A stretch of 57,934 nucleotides of DNA, taken from Gammaproteobacteria bacterium (GTDB lineage Bacteria > Pseudomonadota > Gammaproteobacteria > Enterobacterales > Alteromonadaceae). The notes beneath the pieces are model-generated. The model saw only the letters and a program-made list of their open reading frames with translations. It ran no database searches and was not told where the DNA came from. The stretch's first letter is position 1; every line of letters begins with the position of its first letter. The stretch covers positions 1 to 57,934 of the forward strand of contig JAAFAI010000028.1 in the NCBI GenBank assembly GCA_018222405.1, written 5' to 3'. Positions 21,422 to 31,180 of the stretch are shown piece after piece. Both the position numbers and the translations under genes were made by a program.

Positions 21422-24304
21422 TTAGATTGGATTTACCGGGTTACCGTAAATATCCAGCTCTACCGGCTCACCGTAGCCAAGTTCTTTGATGCGCTCAAGC
21501 TGTGTCTCGGCATCACCTACCACCAGATAAATCATTTGCTGTTCATTAAGGTGTTGTTTAATGACCTGATGAATATCCTTAAGCGATGCGTTTTGCACAA
21601 ACTCCTGCTGGGTAGCAATGTAATTATCCTCTAATCCCAGGCGGCTGATTTCCTCGAGCATATTGAGCTGACTATCCAGCGTTTCAAAGCGTCTTGAATT
21701 TGCTTTGATGACCATATTTTTGGCGGTGGCCAAATCTTCTTCCAGATAGGTGGACTGGTACTGACCAATCAGGTTTTTGAAAATTTGCAGAGATTCCAAT
21801 GTTACATTGGTTCGCACCTGAGACGCTGCAATAAAGGGCACCTGATATTGTGCGGCGGGTAAATAAGAATACGCACCGTAGGTATAACCTTTCTGGATAC
21901 GCAGCGTCTGGCCGAGGCGGGCACTCATTCCGCCGCCGAGTCGCTCATTAGCAAAATCAATGGCAAAAAAGTCGGGATCGGAAGCCGGTAATACCGGTTT
22001 GCCAACATAAATAACCGATTGTTTGGCATCTGGTACATCAACAAAGTAAACCACTGGTTTATCTACCGGCGTGACCTCAGGCTGCGCTGGTAATGCCACG
22101 GCTTCCCCCTGCCACTGCTTCACTGGTGCAGCTGCGGTAACAGCTTCCTCGGGGCTCAGTGCACCTACCACATGCAAGGTGGCCTGCTCCGGTGACATCA
22201 CCTTCTCGTAATAGGCTTTAAGATCCGCCAGGGTAATGCTTTCAACACTTGCCTGAGTACCGCCCATCGGTTGCCCGGCAACATGGTTATCGCCATATAG
22301 CAGATGAGCAAACACATTGCTGGCAATCCGCGCGGCATTTCCTTCATCCCGTTTAATCCGGGTTAAACTGGCCGATTTAAGACGCTCAAATTCATTTTCA
22401 TCCCAGCGTGGTGATAACAACATTTCTGCTGCCAGCTCCATCAGGGCGGGGTAATGTTTGGCTAATACGCGGCCGGATAGCTCAATGCTTTCACGATCGG
22501 CAGAGATGGAAAGTTGGGCGCCTAACTGGCCAATCGCCTGTTCCAGTTCCTGTGGTGTCTTATTCGCCGTGCCTTCGTTAAGTAATTGTGCCATCAGCGC
22601 TGCGGTGCCGGCTTTGCCTTTGGGATCCAGCCATTGTCCGCCATCGATTGTCAGGGAGAAGTTAACCACTGGCAGTTCGTTGCTGGTTATGCCAATCACT
22701 TTTAACTCATTATCCAGCGACTGATGCCAGATGTCTGGTGTGGTAAGAGTCGGCAGCTCGGTCAGAGGCGGCTCTGAGCGATCGTGTTCGGTGGGCGTTT
22801 TAGTATACTCGACCGGCTTTTCCTCAAACTCCGGTTCACTGCCCGCAACAATTTCTTCTTCTTCCACCGGTGCTTTGTCGGAACCAGTGAGAACCAGGTC
22901 TGGCTGATCCTTAGGTACAAAGGATGCCACAATAGCTGGCTGGTTATACACGTATTCATTAAACACGCGCATGATATCTTCGCGAGTCACCGCCTGAATA
23001 TTGGCAATGTCCTGCTCAATAAAGCCCGGTGAACCGGCGTATTCGTTGTAAATACCCAGTTGCAGTGCTTTATCCAGAATACTTTCGATATTGTAATAGA
23101 ATGCGGTTTCCTGTTCCGCCTTGATACGCTGTAGCTGAGCGTCGGTAAAGCCGTTTTCAGCAAAGTCATCAAGGGCCTGTTGGATCCCGGCATACACCTT
23201 GTCGAGAGGCACATCGGCATTGGCTTGTACGTTAATCGCAAAACTGCCGGCAATTTCATTGGTGTCAGACCATGCACTTGGACGGGGCGCCAGCTTTAAC
23301 TCTTCAACCAGGGTTTTATACAGCACGGCATTTTTGCCATCGCTGAGCAGGCGGGCCAGGGCATCCAGCGCATACGCGTCGTCGGTATATTGCTCAACCG
23401 TAGGATAGGTAAGGCGCAGCAGCGGAAGTTTGGCAAAATTATCCAAATGATAGAGTTTTCTATCGGCTTCAAGGCTTACCGGTTGTGGCTTAAGGGCTGG
23501 GCTTGGTTCGCCTGATTTGATTTCACCAAACCATTTGGCTACTTTTTCCTTGGTTTGTGCAATATCAATGTCACCGGCGATAACCAGGGTGGCATTGGCA
23601 GGCATGTAGAACTGATTGTAGAACTCACGAACATCGTCCAGTGTGGCGGCCTGCAAGTCTTCCAGATCGCCAATTACTGTCCAGTTGTAGGGATGGCCGG
23701 TTGGATACAGGGCTTTCCTGACTACGTGGCCCATATGGCCATAGGGGCGGTTGTCTACCCGTTGGCGCTTCTCATTTTTAACTACCTGTTTTTCGCGTTC
23801 CAGGGTTCCCTGATCCACAGTGTTAATCATATAGCCCAGGCGATCGGAATCAATCCACAATAGTTTGTCAAAAGCGTCTTTTGGTACCACTTCGTAGTAA
23901 ATCGTACCATCACTCCAGGTGCCGCCGTTGCGGGTACCACCCAGCTCAGGGATCATTTTACGGTTTGCCCCTTTGGGCACATTTTCGGAGTCGTTAAATG
24001 ACATATGCTCAAAGAAGTGGGCAAAGCCGGTGCGGCCTGGCTTTTCCCGGTTGGAGCCGACATGCACCACGGTGGCCATGGCCACAATGGGATCAGACTT
24101 ATCGACGTGTAGCACTACCGTCAGGCCGTTATCCAGCTCATAGCTTTCATAATCCACACTCAGTGATGCTGATTCGTTATCAACAGCCTGTGTAGAGGCT
24201 GCTTCCGGGGCCGCAGTGCTTTGCTGCGTCGTCACAGCACTGTCGCTGCAGCCGAGCACCGTCATTATGCTCATGGCCAGTAAAGTGGTTTTTATTTTTA
24301 ACAT
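21422..24304 (-). CDS. M16 family (insulinase/pitrilysin-like) metallopeptidase lipoprotein
   Basis: A 960-residue tandem M16 peptidase. I use the ATG at 24304, which gives a lipoprotein signal (MLKIKTTLLAMSIMTVLGC, Cys 19). The longer frame to 24400 has no signal at its start. The N-terminal half holds the inverted zinc motif HFFEH with the downstream Glu region (about 90-170). The second half (about 510 on) is the inactive partner domain that completes the chamber. It would degrade peptides in the periplasm or at the outer membrane. The start is divergent from phhA, with a TyrR box between them. Confidence 0.88.
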   Translation of the reverse strand: MLKIKTTLLAMSIMTVLGCSDSAVTTQQSTAAPEAASTQAVDNESASLSVDYESYELDNGLTVVLHVDKSDPIVAMATVVHVGSNREKPGRTGFAHFFEHMSFNDSENVPKGANRKMIPELGGTRNGGTWSDGTIYYEVVPKDAFDKLLWIDSDRLGYMINTVDQGTLEREKQVVKNEKRQRVDNRPYGHMGHVVRKALYPTGHPYNWTVIGDLEDLQAATLDDVREFYNQFYMPANATLVIAGDIDIAQTKEKVAKWFGEIKSGEPSPALKPQPVSLEADRKLYHLDNFAKLPLLRLTYPTVEQYTDDAYALDALARLLSDGKNAVLYKTLVEELKLAPRPSAWSDTNEIAGSFAINVQANADVPLDKVYAGIQQALDDFAENGFTDAQLQRIKAEQETAFYYNIESILDKALQLGIYNEYAGSPGFIEQDIANIQAVTREDIMRVFNEYVYNQPAIVASFVPKDQPDLVLTGSDKAPVEEEEIVAGSEPEFEEKPVEYTKTPTEHDRSEPPLTELPTLTTPDIWHQSLDNELKVIGITSNELPVVNFSLTIDGGQWLDPKGKAGTAALMAQLLNEGTANKTPQELEQAIGQLGAQLSISADRESIELSGRVLAKHYPALMELAAEMLLSPRWDENEFERLKSASLTRIKRDEGNAARIASNVFAHLLYGDNHVAGQPMGGTQASVESITLADLKAYYEKVMSPEQATLHVVGALSPEEAVTAAAPVKQWQGEAVALPAQPEVTPVDKPVVYFVDVPDAKQSVIYVGKPVLPASDPDFFAIDFANERLGGGMSARLGQTLRIQKGYTYGAYSYLPAAQYQVPFIAASQVRTNVTLESLQIFKNLIGQYQSTYLEEDLATAKNMVIKANSRRFETLDSQLNMLEEISRLGLEDNYIATQQEFVQNASLKDIHQVIKQHLNEQQMIYLVVGDAETQLERIKELGYGEPVELDIYGNPVNPI

Positions 24305-24401
24305 TGTTTTTTCTGATATTTCCGTCGTTATGGATAAGGCAGCATAAACAACCTGTTGGGACGTTTCAAATGCCGTGATAAGCGCTCTGTGAATTCTCAT
24401 T

Positions 24402-24419
24402 TGTAAAATTAATGTTACA
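24402..24419. promoter_or_regulatory. TyrR box upstream of phhA
   Basis: TGTAAA-ATTAAT-GTTACA matches the TyrR consensus TGTAAA-N6-TTTACA at 11 of 12 fixed positions. It is about 90 bp before phhA and about 100 bp before the divergent M16 gene, so it could affect either. Confidence 0.75.
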
Positions 24420-24507
24420 TGTTGGGGCGGTGTATCCTCATCCTAAAGGTTTAGTGTGGCGTTTAAAGGGGTAAACTTGAGCGGTCTTTAATAACCTAAT
24501 TTGGTCT

Positions 24508-25305
24508 ATGTCTAAACAATCAAAATATAATTCAAAAAATCCAGACATTAACGGAATGATTCAATGGAGTGATGAGGAAAATGCCATTTGGGGCGAGTTA
24601 TATCAACGCCAGATGGCGCTGTTGCCCGGGCGCGCCTGTAAAGAATACTTTGATGGCCTGGACATGTTGGGGCTCTCTGCTCAGGCTATCCCTCAGTTAC
24701 CGGATATCGACCGTGTGCTAAAGGCGTCTACCGGATGGCAGACCGCCGCAGTGCCGGCTTTAATTAGCTTTGGAGAATTTTTTGAACTGTTGGCCAGTAA
24801 ACGATTTCCGGTGGCGACTTTTATTCGCAGTCGGGAAGAGTTCCACTATCTTCAGGAGCCGGATATTTTCCACGAAGTAATGGGCCATTGCCCGCTGCTT
24901 ACCAATCCATCCTTTGCAGCTTTTACCGAGACCTACGGCAAGCTGGGACTGAATGCCAGTAAAGAGGAAAGGGTGTTTCTGGCACGCTTGTACTGGTTTA
25001 CCGTGGAGTTTGGTCTGGTAAAAGAAAATGGTGAGTTGCGTATTGTCGGCGGCGGTATCCTTAGTTCACCAAAAGAAACCTGCTATGCGCTGGAGAGTGA
25101 TGTGGCAGTGCGGCACCCGCTACAAGTCCTCGATGCGCTGAGAACCCCTTATCGTATTGATATACTGCAACCGCTTTACTACGTGCTTGAAAACTTCAGC
25201 CAGTTAATGGATATCTCCAGGATGGACATCATGCCGCTGGTTAAACAGGCGCAGCAACTGGGCCTTTTTGAGCCGCTCTTCACCCCTAAACAACGGGCAG
25301 GCTAA
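24508..25305 (+). CDS. phhA: Phenylalanine-4-hydroxylase
   Basis: A 265-residue monomeric-type bacterial enzyme that makes tyrosine from phenylalanine with O2 and tetrahydropterin. The iron ligands are visible: two His in PDIFHEVMGHCPLL and the Glu in WFTVEFGL. It has no N-terminal ACT domain, as is usual in bacteria. No pterin-4a-carbinolamine dehydratase gene is adjacent, so cofactor recycling must be encoded elsewhere. It is the entry step for the Tyr degradation genes downstream. Confidence 0.95.
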   Translation: MSKQSKYNSKNPDINGMIQWSDEENAIWGELYQRQMALLPGRACKEYFDGLDMLGLSAQAIPQLPDIDRVLKASTGWQTAAVPALISFGEFFELLASKRFPVATFIRSREEFHYLQEPDIFHEVMGHCPLLTNPSFAAFTETYGKLGLNASKEERVFLARLYWFTVEFGLVKENGELRIVGGGILSSPKETCYALESDVAVRHPLQVLDALRTPYRIDILQPLYYVLENFSQLMDISRMDIMPLVKQAQQLGLFEPLFTPKQRAG

Positions 25306-25337
25306 ATACATCCTCTCGTATCCAAGTGCTTTATTTA

Positions 25338-25370
25338 GCGCTAATTGTTGGGTAATTGAACAATTAGCGC
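25338..25370. terminator. Long stem-loop between phhA and tyrR
   Basis: A 12-bp perfect stem (GCGCTAATTGTT / AACAATTAGCGC) with a 9-nt loop, 33 bp after the phhA stop. There is no T tail, so it may be a weak terminator, a processing or stability element, or a repeat. Confidence 0.4.
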
Positions 25371-25415
25371 AGCTTTCGCGTATTAGACTTTAAAAGTAAC
25401 CATTTTGTGATATCT

Positions 25416-25433
25416 TGTAAAATATAGTTTACA
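25416..25433. promoter_or_regulatory. Perfect TyrR box upstream of tyrR
   Basis: TGTAAA-ATATAG-TTTACA is an exact match to the TyrR palindrome TGTAAA-N6-TTTACA and ends 15 bp before the tyrR ATG. At that position it would most naturally mediate autorepression. Confidence 0.85.
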
Positions 25434-25448
25434 GTTATTGAGTGTTCA

Positions 25449-27005
25449 ATGCGTTTAGAAATCAGCTGTCAGGATCGTCTTGGGATCACCCAGGATGTAT
25501 TAGATATTTTAGTGACCCATAAAATCGATCTCAGAGGCATTGAGATTGATGAGGGTGGCAAAATTTTCCTCAACTTCCCCAATATTGAATTCGAAGATTT
25601 TCAGCATTTAATGCCCAAAATACGCCGTATTGAGGGTATCGAAGACGTAAAAACTACTTTGTTTATGCCCGGTGAGCGCGAGCGTAACCAGCTCTCCGCT
25701 ATTGTGCAAACTCTGCCTGATCCAGTGTTTTCCATTGATAACAAAGGCAAGTTGCTGTTGTGTAACGACGCCGTTACCAGTGGCCTGGAGATGGATATTA
25801 ACGAACTGCTGAATACTGAAATCAGTGAGTATGTAAAAGGCTTTAACTTTGGTCGATGGCTGGAAGGCAAAGCGCCGGGTCATAAGAGTACCAAGGTGAA
25901 GTTTATCCAGCAGGATTTTGTTGCCGATATTTTACCTATCACGGTTCCCGATTCGGTCGATACCACCATTCTTGCCGGCGCCGTGGTGATGCTTAAATCC
26001 GAAGTCAGGCTGGGTCAGCAGATCAACGTGTTCCATCAGCACGGCACTGACAGCTTCGATAAGCTGGTTACTCAGTCACCGGTTATGCAAAAAACTATCA
26101 GTGAGGCAAAACGTATTGCCGACCTGGACGCACCCATTCTTATCTTTGGCGAAACCGGTACCGGTAAAGAAATGCTGGCCAAAGCCTGTCACCAAAGTAG
26201 CCGCCGCGCAGATAAGGCGTTCCTGGCGCTTAATTGTGGCGCGCTGCCCGATAATGTGGCCGAAACAGAGTTATTTGGTTACGCCGCCGGAACCTTTAAT
26301 CAGACCGAAGGTAAAGCTGGCCTGCTGGAACTGGCTGCGGGCGGTACTTTATTGCTGGATGAAATTGCCGATATGTCGGTGCACCTGCAGGCAAAGTTAT
26401 TGCGCGTATTGGAAGACGGGGAGTTTCGCCGGGTAGGGGACGTAAATCCGGTTGCGGTTGACGTGCGCTTTATTTGTACTACCTGCCAGGATCTGGGCCA
26501 GTTGGTTGATGAGGGTAAGTTCCGCAAGGAATTGTATTACCGCCTTAACGTACTCGGGCTGGTTGTGCCGGCGCTGCGTGAACGTCGTTCAGACATTGTG
26601 CCGTTGTCAGAGTCCTTTATTTTACAACACAGCGCCAAGCTGGGTCGCAGACCTGCCAAGCTGAGCAAGTCCTGCGTTGAGTTTCTCCAGCAGTATCCGT
26701 GGCCAGGCAATGTACGCCAGTTGCAGAATGCGCTGTTCAGAGCGTTGTCACTGCTCGACGGTAATGAAATCACTAAAGAAGATATTCAGTTGCCCAGCTG
26801 TACACCGAGCATGACCTACGTTGATGAAAATTTCGAGGGCACGCTCGACGAAGAGGTGAAAAAATTTGAGCGGGATTTGCTGCGTAAGCTTTACCCTTCT
26901 TACCCGAGTACCCGACAGCTGGCCAAAAAGCTGGGCTTGAGCCACACCGCCATTGCCAACAAACTGCGCGAATATGGCATTAACAAAGCCACTGTAAAGC
27001 TTTAA
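25449..27005 (+). CDS. tyrR: Transcriptional regulator TyrR
   Basis: A 518-residue regulator of aromatic amino acid genes: ACT domain (about 1-75, opening MRLEISCQDRLGITQDVLD), PAS domain (about 78-190), AAA+ domain with Walker A GETGTGKE (about 234) and Walker B TLLLDEIADM, and a C-terminal HTH (TRQLAKKLGLSHTAIANKL). The sigma-54 contact motif GAFTGA is replaced by GTFNQTEG, as expected for TyrR, which works on sigma-70 promoters. It sits between phhA and the hppD operon. Confidence 0.95.
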   Translation: MRLEISCQDRLGITQDVLDILVTHKIDLRGIEIDEGGKIFLNFPNIEFEDFQHLMPKIRRIEGIEDVKTTLFMPGERERNQLSAIVQTLPDPVFSIDNKGKLLLCNDAVTSGLEMDINELLNTEISEYVKGFNFGRWLEGKAPGHKSTKVKFIQQDFVADILPITVPDSVDTTILAGAVVMLKSEVRLGQQINVFHQHGTDSFDKLVTQSPVMQKTISEAKRIADLDAPILIFGETGTGKEMLAKACHQSSRRADKAFLALNCGALPDNVAETELFGYAAGTFNQTEGKAGLLELAAGGTLLLDEIADMSVHLQAKLLRVLEDGEFRRVGDVNPVAVDVRFICTTCQDLGQLVDEGKFRKELYYRLNVLGLVVPALRERRSDIVPLSESFILQHSAKLGRRPAKLSKSCVEFLQQYPWPGNVRQLQNALFRALSLLDGNEITKEDIQLPSCTPSMTYVDENFEGTLDEEVKKFERDLLRKLYPSYPSTRQLAKKLGLSHTAIANKLREYGINKATVKL

Positions 27006-27025
27006 TTACATATTACACCTACCAG

Positions 27026-27050
27026 GACGGGCTGCCAGAGGCGGCCCGTC
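27026..27050 (+). terminator. Probable terminator after tyrR
   Basis: A GC-rich stem (GACGGGC/GCCCGTC, with extra GCC/GGC pairing inside) lies 21 bp after the tyrR stop. The T tail is poor. Confidence 0.5.
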
Positions 27051-27099
27051 TGCGTTTCTGCCTCCTGATATTTACTAGCTTTGCTAGCGTCATGTTTTA

Positions 27100-27116
27100 T
27101 TTACAAAAAATGTAAA
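27100..27116. promoter_or_regulatory. Inverted TyrR-like half-sites before hppD
   Basis: TTTACA (27100-27105) and TGTAAA (27111-27116) form a perfect palindrome, but in the reverse order and 5 bp apart, so this is not a standard TyrR box. TGTAAA could instead be the left half of a weak box (TGTAAA-N6-GGTTTC). Regulation of hppD by TyrR is therefore only suggested. Confidence 0.35.
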
Positions 27117-27209
27117 CGCCAGGGTTTCTGCCTGACGCTGCTGAAACTATCCGCCAGCCCATTTCTCTGATTATATATGTTGCATAATTGTTAAATGGAG
27201 AAAGTGAAA

Positions 27210-28301
27210 ATGGCGAATAGCAATAATTATAATCCTCTGGGTACCGATGGCTTTGAGTTTGTTGAATATACAGCGGCTGATGAAGAAGGTATTGAGGCGC
27301 TAAAACACTTATTCAGCTCGTTAGGCTTTGCCGAGGTGGCTGAACATAAATCGAAACGCGTGTGGTTGTATCGTCAGGGAGATATCAACTTTATCGTTAA
27401 CGCCGAACCCGCCTCCCAGGCAGAAGAATTCGCTCGCCTGCGGGGTCCAAGCGTTTGTGGTATGGCTTTCAGGGTTAAAGATGCCCGCGCGGCAATTGAA
27501 CATGCCAAGCAGCATGGCGGCAAAGAATTCCACGGCAATTTAGGGCCAATGGAGCTTAATATCCCGGCCATCTATGGGATCGGTGAGAGCACGCTGTACT
27601 TTGTTGACTTGTACGGCAAGCACAGCATTTACGATGTGGACTTTCGTTTCTACCCGGACTGGCAGGAACGTATGGACAATGCTGGCGCTGGCCTTAAGCT
27701 GGTGGACCACCTTACCCACAACGTAAAACGTGGCAACATGGCTGTGTGGGCGGAGTTTTACGAGAACATCGGTAACTTCCGCGAAATCCGCTACTTTGAT
27801 ATCGAAGGCAAACTAACAGGTCTGGTAAGTAAAGCCATGACGTCTCCCTGCGGCAAAATCCGTATTCCGATCAATGAGTCGGTGGACGATCATTCACAAA
27901 TCGAAGAGTTCATTAAAGCGTACAACGGCGAGGGCATTCAGCACATAGCTCTGGCTACCGATGATATCTACCAAACGGTTACCGATTTAAAAAATCGCGG
28001 TCTGGCGTTTATGGATACGCCGGATACCTACTATGAAGCGGTTAACGACAGAGTGAAAGGGCACGGTGAGTCCATTGAGCAATTAAAGGATCTGCGGATC
28101 CTGATTGACGGGGCACCAGAAAAAGATGGCATTTTACTGCAAATTTTCACCGACACGGTGATCGGTCCGGTGTTCTTTGAAATCATCCAGCGCAAAGGCA
28201 ATGAAGGCTTCGGCGAGGGTAACTTTAAAGCCCTGTTTGAAAGTATCGAACAGGACCAAATTCGTCGTGGCGTACTGAATGTTGAGGACGGCAATGCGTA
28301 A
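27210..28301 (+). CDS. hppD: 4-hydroxyphenylpyruvate dioxygenase
   Basis: HPPD converts 4-hydroxyphenylpyruvate to homogentisate with O2 and Fe(II). I use the ATG at 27210 (MANSNNYNPLGTDGFEF, 363 residues). The upstream ATG at 27195 would place the GGAG Shine-Dalgarno inside the coding region. Two vicinal-oxygen-chelate domains are present. Iron ligands are visible: His in LVDHLTHNV, His in IQHIALATDD, and Glu in FFEIIQRKG. It overlaps hmgA by 8 bp. The aromatic aminotransferase needed before this step is not in the window. Confidence 0.95.
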   Translation: MANSNNYNPLGTDGFEFVEYTAADEEGIEALKHLFSSLGFAEVAEHKSKRVWLYRQGDINFIVNAEPASQAEEFARLRGPSVCGMAFRVKDARAAIEHAKQHGGKEFHGNLGPMELNIPAIYGIGESTLYFVDLYGKHSIYDVDFRFYPDWQERMDNAGAGLKLVDHLTHNVKRGNMAVWAEFYENIGNFREIRYFDIEGKLTGLVSKAMTSPCGKIRIPINESVDDHSQIEEFIKAYNGEGIQHIALATDDIYQTVTDLKNRGLAFMDTPDTYYEAVNDRVKGHGESIEQLKDLRILIDGAPEKDGILLQIFTDTVIGPVFFEIIQRKGNEGFGEGNFKALFESIEQDQIRRGVLNVEDGNA

Positions 28302-29424
28302 CCCGGCGCGTTTTCCGCTAAAGGAGGGCCTGCATTCCCGGCAGGCCCATGCCGACTTACCCGAACAGGCGATTTATGAACGGGAAGTAGGCCGCGAAGG
28401 CTTTTTCGGTCCGGCCTCACATATTCACCACAAACATCCGCCCACGGGGTGGGTAGAGTGGGAAGGTGAGCTGCGCCCCAGAGCCATGGATTTGAACCAG
28501 CTTAATGAACTTGCCATGGCCCGCTCGCCATTTTCGGCGCCGGTGATCCTGCACAATGCCCACTGTCAGTATCGCTTCTGGCATTGCAATGAACCTATGA
28601 CCGAACTGGCGCGCAACGCCGACGGTGATGACTTGCTGTTTGTCCATCATGGTCAGGGTGAGCTGTTTTGTGACTATGGCCATATGTCCGTAAGCGAAGG
28701 TGATTACATTGTTATTCCACGGTCTACAATGTGGCGGCTAACGCCAGAAACTCCGATGCAGTTGCTGATGATAGAAGCCACCGACGACAGCTACCAGTTG
28801 CCGGAAAAAGGCATGGTAGGCCAGCACGCGGTGTTCGATCCGGCAATGCTCGAGCACCCGCGCATCAATGACACCTTTCTGGCCCAGCAGGATGAAAATA
28901 CCTGGCGGGTAGACGTTAAGCGACACCAGCGTTTATCTCGCATTACCTATCCGTTTAACCCGCTGGATGCACAGGGGTGGCACGGTGATTTAACCGTGAT
29001 GAAAATTAACTGGCGTGATATCCGGCCGTTAATGAGTCATCGCTATCATTTGCCGCCATCGGCGCACACCACCTTTGTGGCGAAACGATTTGTTATCTGT
29101 ACGTTTGTACCGCGCCCGATTGAAAGCGACCCTGGCGCGCTGAAAGTGCCGTTTTACCACAGCAATGACGACTTTGATGAGGTGCTTTTTTACCATACTG
29201 GCGACTTTTTCAGCCGCGATAACATTGAAGCAGGAATGGTGACATTTCATCCTGCCGGCTTCACTCATGGTCCGCACCCTAAGGCATTTGCCGCCGGACA
29301 GGCGCATGCCAAAACCTTTACCGATGAAGTGGCAGTAATGCTGGATACCCGTGATGCGTTGCAGGTTACAGCCGCAGCAGAATCGGTGGAAAACCCCGAC
29401 TATGTATACAGCTGGCGGGGCTAG
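28294..29424 (+). CDS. hmgA: Homogentisate 1,2-dioxygenase
   Basis: HmgA opens the aromatic ring of homogentisate to maleylacetoacetate. It has 376 residues, shorter than the roughly 430-residue form of Pseudomonas and humans, and belongs to the short bacterial branch. The cupin C-terminal motif HPAGFTHGPHPKA supplies metal-ligand His residues. The ATG at 28294 is chosen because it follows GAGG and overlaps the hppD stop (ATGCGTAA). Confidence 0.9.
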   Translation: MRNPARFPLKEGLHSRQAHADLPEQAIYEREVGREGFFGPASHIHHKHPPTGWVEWEGELRPRAMDLNQLNELAMARSPFSAPVILHNAHCQYRFWHCNEPMTELARNADGDDLLFVHHGQGELFCDYGHMSVSEGDYIVIPRSTMWRLTPETPMQLLMIEATDDSYQLPEKGMVGQHAVFDPAMLEHPRINDTFLAQQDENTWRVDVKRHQRLSRITYPFNPLDAQGWHGDLTVMKINWRDIRPLMSHRYHLPPSAHTTFVAKRFVICTFVPRPIESDPGALKVPFYHSNDDFDEVLFYHTGDFFSRDNIEAGMVTFHPAGFTHGPHPKAFAAGQAHAKTFTDEVAVMLDTRDALQVTAAAESVENPDYVYSWRG

Positions 29425-29436
29425 GAGGAGAACAGT

Positions 29437-30447
29437 ATGAAATTAGCAACCTATAAAAACGATTCCCGGGACGGGCAGTTAATGCTGGTCAGCCGTGACT
29501 TGAAACTCACCTGTAGCGCCGCACCGGTGGCAAAGACCATGCAACAGTTGCTGGACAACTGGGATGAACTGTTTGAGCCGCTGAATGAACGATATCAGGC
29601 GCTATGTTCAGGTGAATTGTTAGCAGAAAAATTTGACGCGCAAAAGTGCCATTCACCGCTGCCCAGAGCTTATCACTGGGCCGATGGCAGCGCCTATGTA
29701 AACCATGTTGAGCTGGTCAGGCGCGCTCGCGGTGCTGAGGTGCCTGAAAGTTTCTGGCACGATCCATTAATGTATCAGGGGGGCAGTGACGACTTTATCG
29801 GCCCTTACGATGATATTGAAGTGCCCGATGAAAGTATGGGTATCGATTTTGAAGCCGAAATCGCGGTTGTGACGGCAGATGTGCCGATGGGCACCGCCGA
29901 TGAACACGCGGGTAGCTTTATCAGGTTGCTGATGCTGGTAAATGATGTGTCGCTGCGAGGCCTTATCCCCGGTGAGCTGGCCAAAGGTTTTGGCTTTTAT
30001 CAATCCAAGCCGGCCAGCAGCTTTGCTCCGGTAGCGGTAACGCCGGATGAGTTAGGCGACAGCTGGTTCGACAGCAAGGTGCATTTGCCACTGCTCACCC
30101 ACTACAACAATGAATTGTTCGGGAAGCCCAATGCCGGGGTCGATATGACCTTTAATTTTAATGAGCTGGTGGCTCATGCGTCGCGCACCCGAAACCTCGG
30201 CGCCGGCACCATTATTGGTTCAGGGACGGTATCCAATAAACAAGGTACCGATCACGGCTCGGCCATTGTACATGGCGGGGTAGGCTATTCCTGTATTGCC
30301 GAAGTCAGAATGATTGAAACCATCCGTGACGGACAGCCTTCTACCGCTTTTATGAGTAACGGCGACACCGTTCGTATCGAAATGACAGACACGAGTGGCG
30401 CCAGTATTTTCGGTGCCATCGAACAGCGCGTAAAAATCAAAAAATGA
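29437..30447 (+). CDS. fahA: Fumarylacetoacetate hydrolase
   Basis: A 336-residue short-type FAH that splits fumarylacetoacetate to fumarate and acetoacetate. Metal-binding acidic residues are visible in MGIDFEAEIAVV and the adjacent VNDVSLRG, and the C-terminal GAGTIIGSGTVSN segment is typical. An AGGAGG Shine-Dalgarno precedes the ATG, 12 bp after hmgA. Confidence 0.93.
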   Translation: MKLATYKNDSRDGQLMLVSRDLKLTCSAAPVAKTMQQLLDNWDELFEPLNERYQALCSGELLAEKFDAQKCHSPLPRAYHWADGSAYVNHVELVRRARGAEVPESFWHDPLMYQGGSDDFIGPYDDIEVPDESMGIDFEAEIAVVTADVPMGTADEHAGSFIRLLMLVNDVSLRGLIPGELAKGFGFYQSKPASSFAPVAVTPDELGDSWFDSKVHLPLLTHYNNELFGKPNAGVDMTFNFNELVAHASRTRNLGAGTIIGSGTVSNKQGTDHGSAIVHGGVGYSCIAEVRMIETIRDGQPSTAFMSNGDTVRIEMTDTSGASIFGAIEQRVKIKK

Positions 30448-30488
30448 GTTATGCTTAGACTAACAACAATGACAATAAGGTTGCGCAA

Positions 30489-31142
30489 ATGAGCTTAAAA
30501 CTTTATGGCTACTGGCGTTCGTCGGCAACTTACCGGGTCCGCATTGCACTAAATTTAAAAGGCCTTGAATACGAATATGTACCGGTGCATCTGGTAACGG
30601 AAGGGGGGCAGCAACACCAGGAAGCATACGACCGGCTTAACCCGGCGCATCTGGTGCCTACCTTTGTTGACGATGATGAAGATATTATTCTCAATCAGTC
30701 GCTCAGTATTATTGAATACCTCGATGAACGCTATCGTGAGCCTTGTCCGCTCTTGCCCTCCCATGCGGTGGAAAGGGCAAGAGTCCGTGCACTGGCGCAG
30801 GATATTGCCTGTGATATTCAGCCACTGGCTAACCTGCGGGTGCTGAATAAATTGCAGGATGACTGCGGCTTATCGGCAGAGCAGTCTGCAGACTGGGCCA
30901 GACAGTGGATAACCCGCGGCCTGACAGCCATCGAGAGACGTTTGCAAACACAGGCTGGTCGGTATTGTTTCGATTTTGATGTAACGCTGGCTGATGTTTG
31001 CCTGGTCCCGCAGGTGTTTAATGGTAAACGCTTTAATGTAGATATGAGCCAGTTGCCATTGATTAGCAAAATTTATGATCAGTGTTTATCGCTTGAGGCG
31101 TTTCAGAAGGCGCAACCGGAAAACCAGCCGGATGCCCCCTAA
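30489..31142 (+). CDS. maiA: Maleylacetoacetate isomerase (zeta-class GST)
   Basis: A 217-residue glutathione S-transferase of the zeta class, with the active-site motif RSSATYRVRIALNLKG (about residues 10-25) for glutathione binding and QSLSIIEYLDE in the thioredoxin-like half. It isomerises maleylacetoacetate for FahA. It is the last gene of hppD-hmgA-fahA-maiA, 41 bp after fahA, and is followed by a strong terminator. Confidence 0.93.
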   Translation: MSLKLYGYWRSSATYRVRIALNLKGLEYEYVPVHLVTEGGQQHQEAYDRLNPAHLVPTFVDDDEDIILNQSLSIIEYLDERYREPCPLLPSHAVERARVRALAQDIACDIQPLANLRVLNKLQDDCGLSAEQSADWARQWITRGLTAIERRLQTQAGRYCFDFDVTLADVCLVPQVFNGKRFNVDMSQLPLISKIYDQCLSLEAFQKAQPENQPDAP

Positions 31143-31150
31143 ACATATAA

Positions 31151-31180
31151 TCAGTGAAGCGCCCGCTTCACTGATTTTTT
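31151..31180. terminator. Bidirectional terminator between maiA and lrp-like gene
   Basis: A 10-bp perfect stem (TCAGTGAAGC/GCTTCACTGA, loop GCCC) is followed by T6, 8 bp after maiA. It lies between convergent genes, so it can serve both. Confidence 0.85.
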
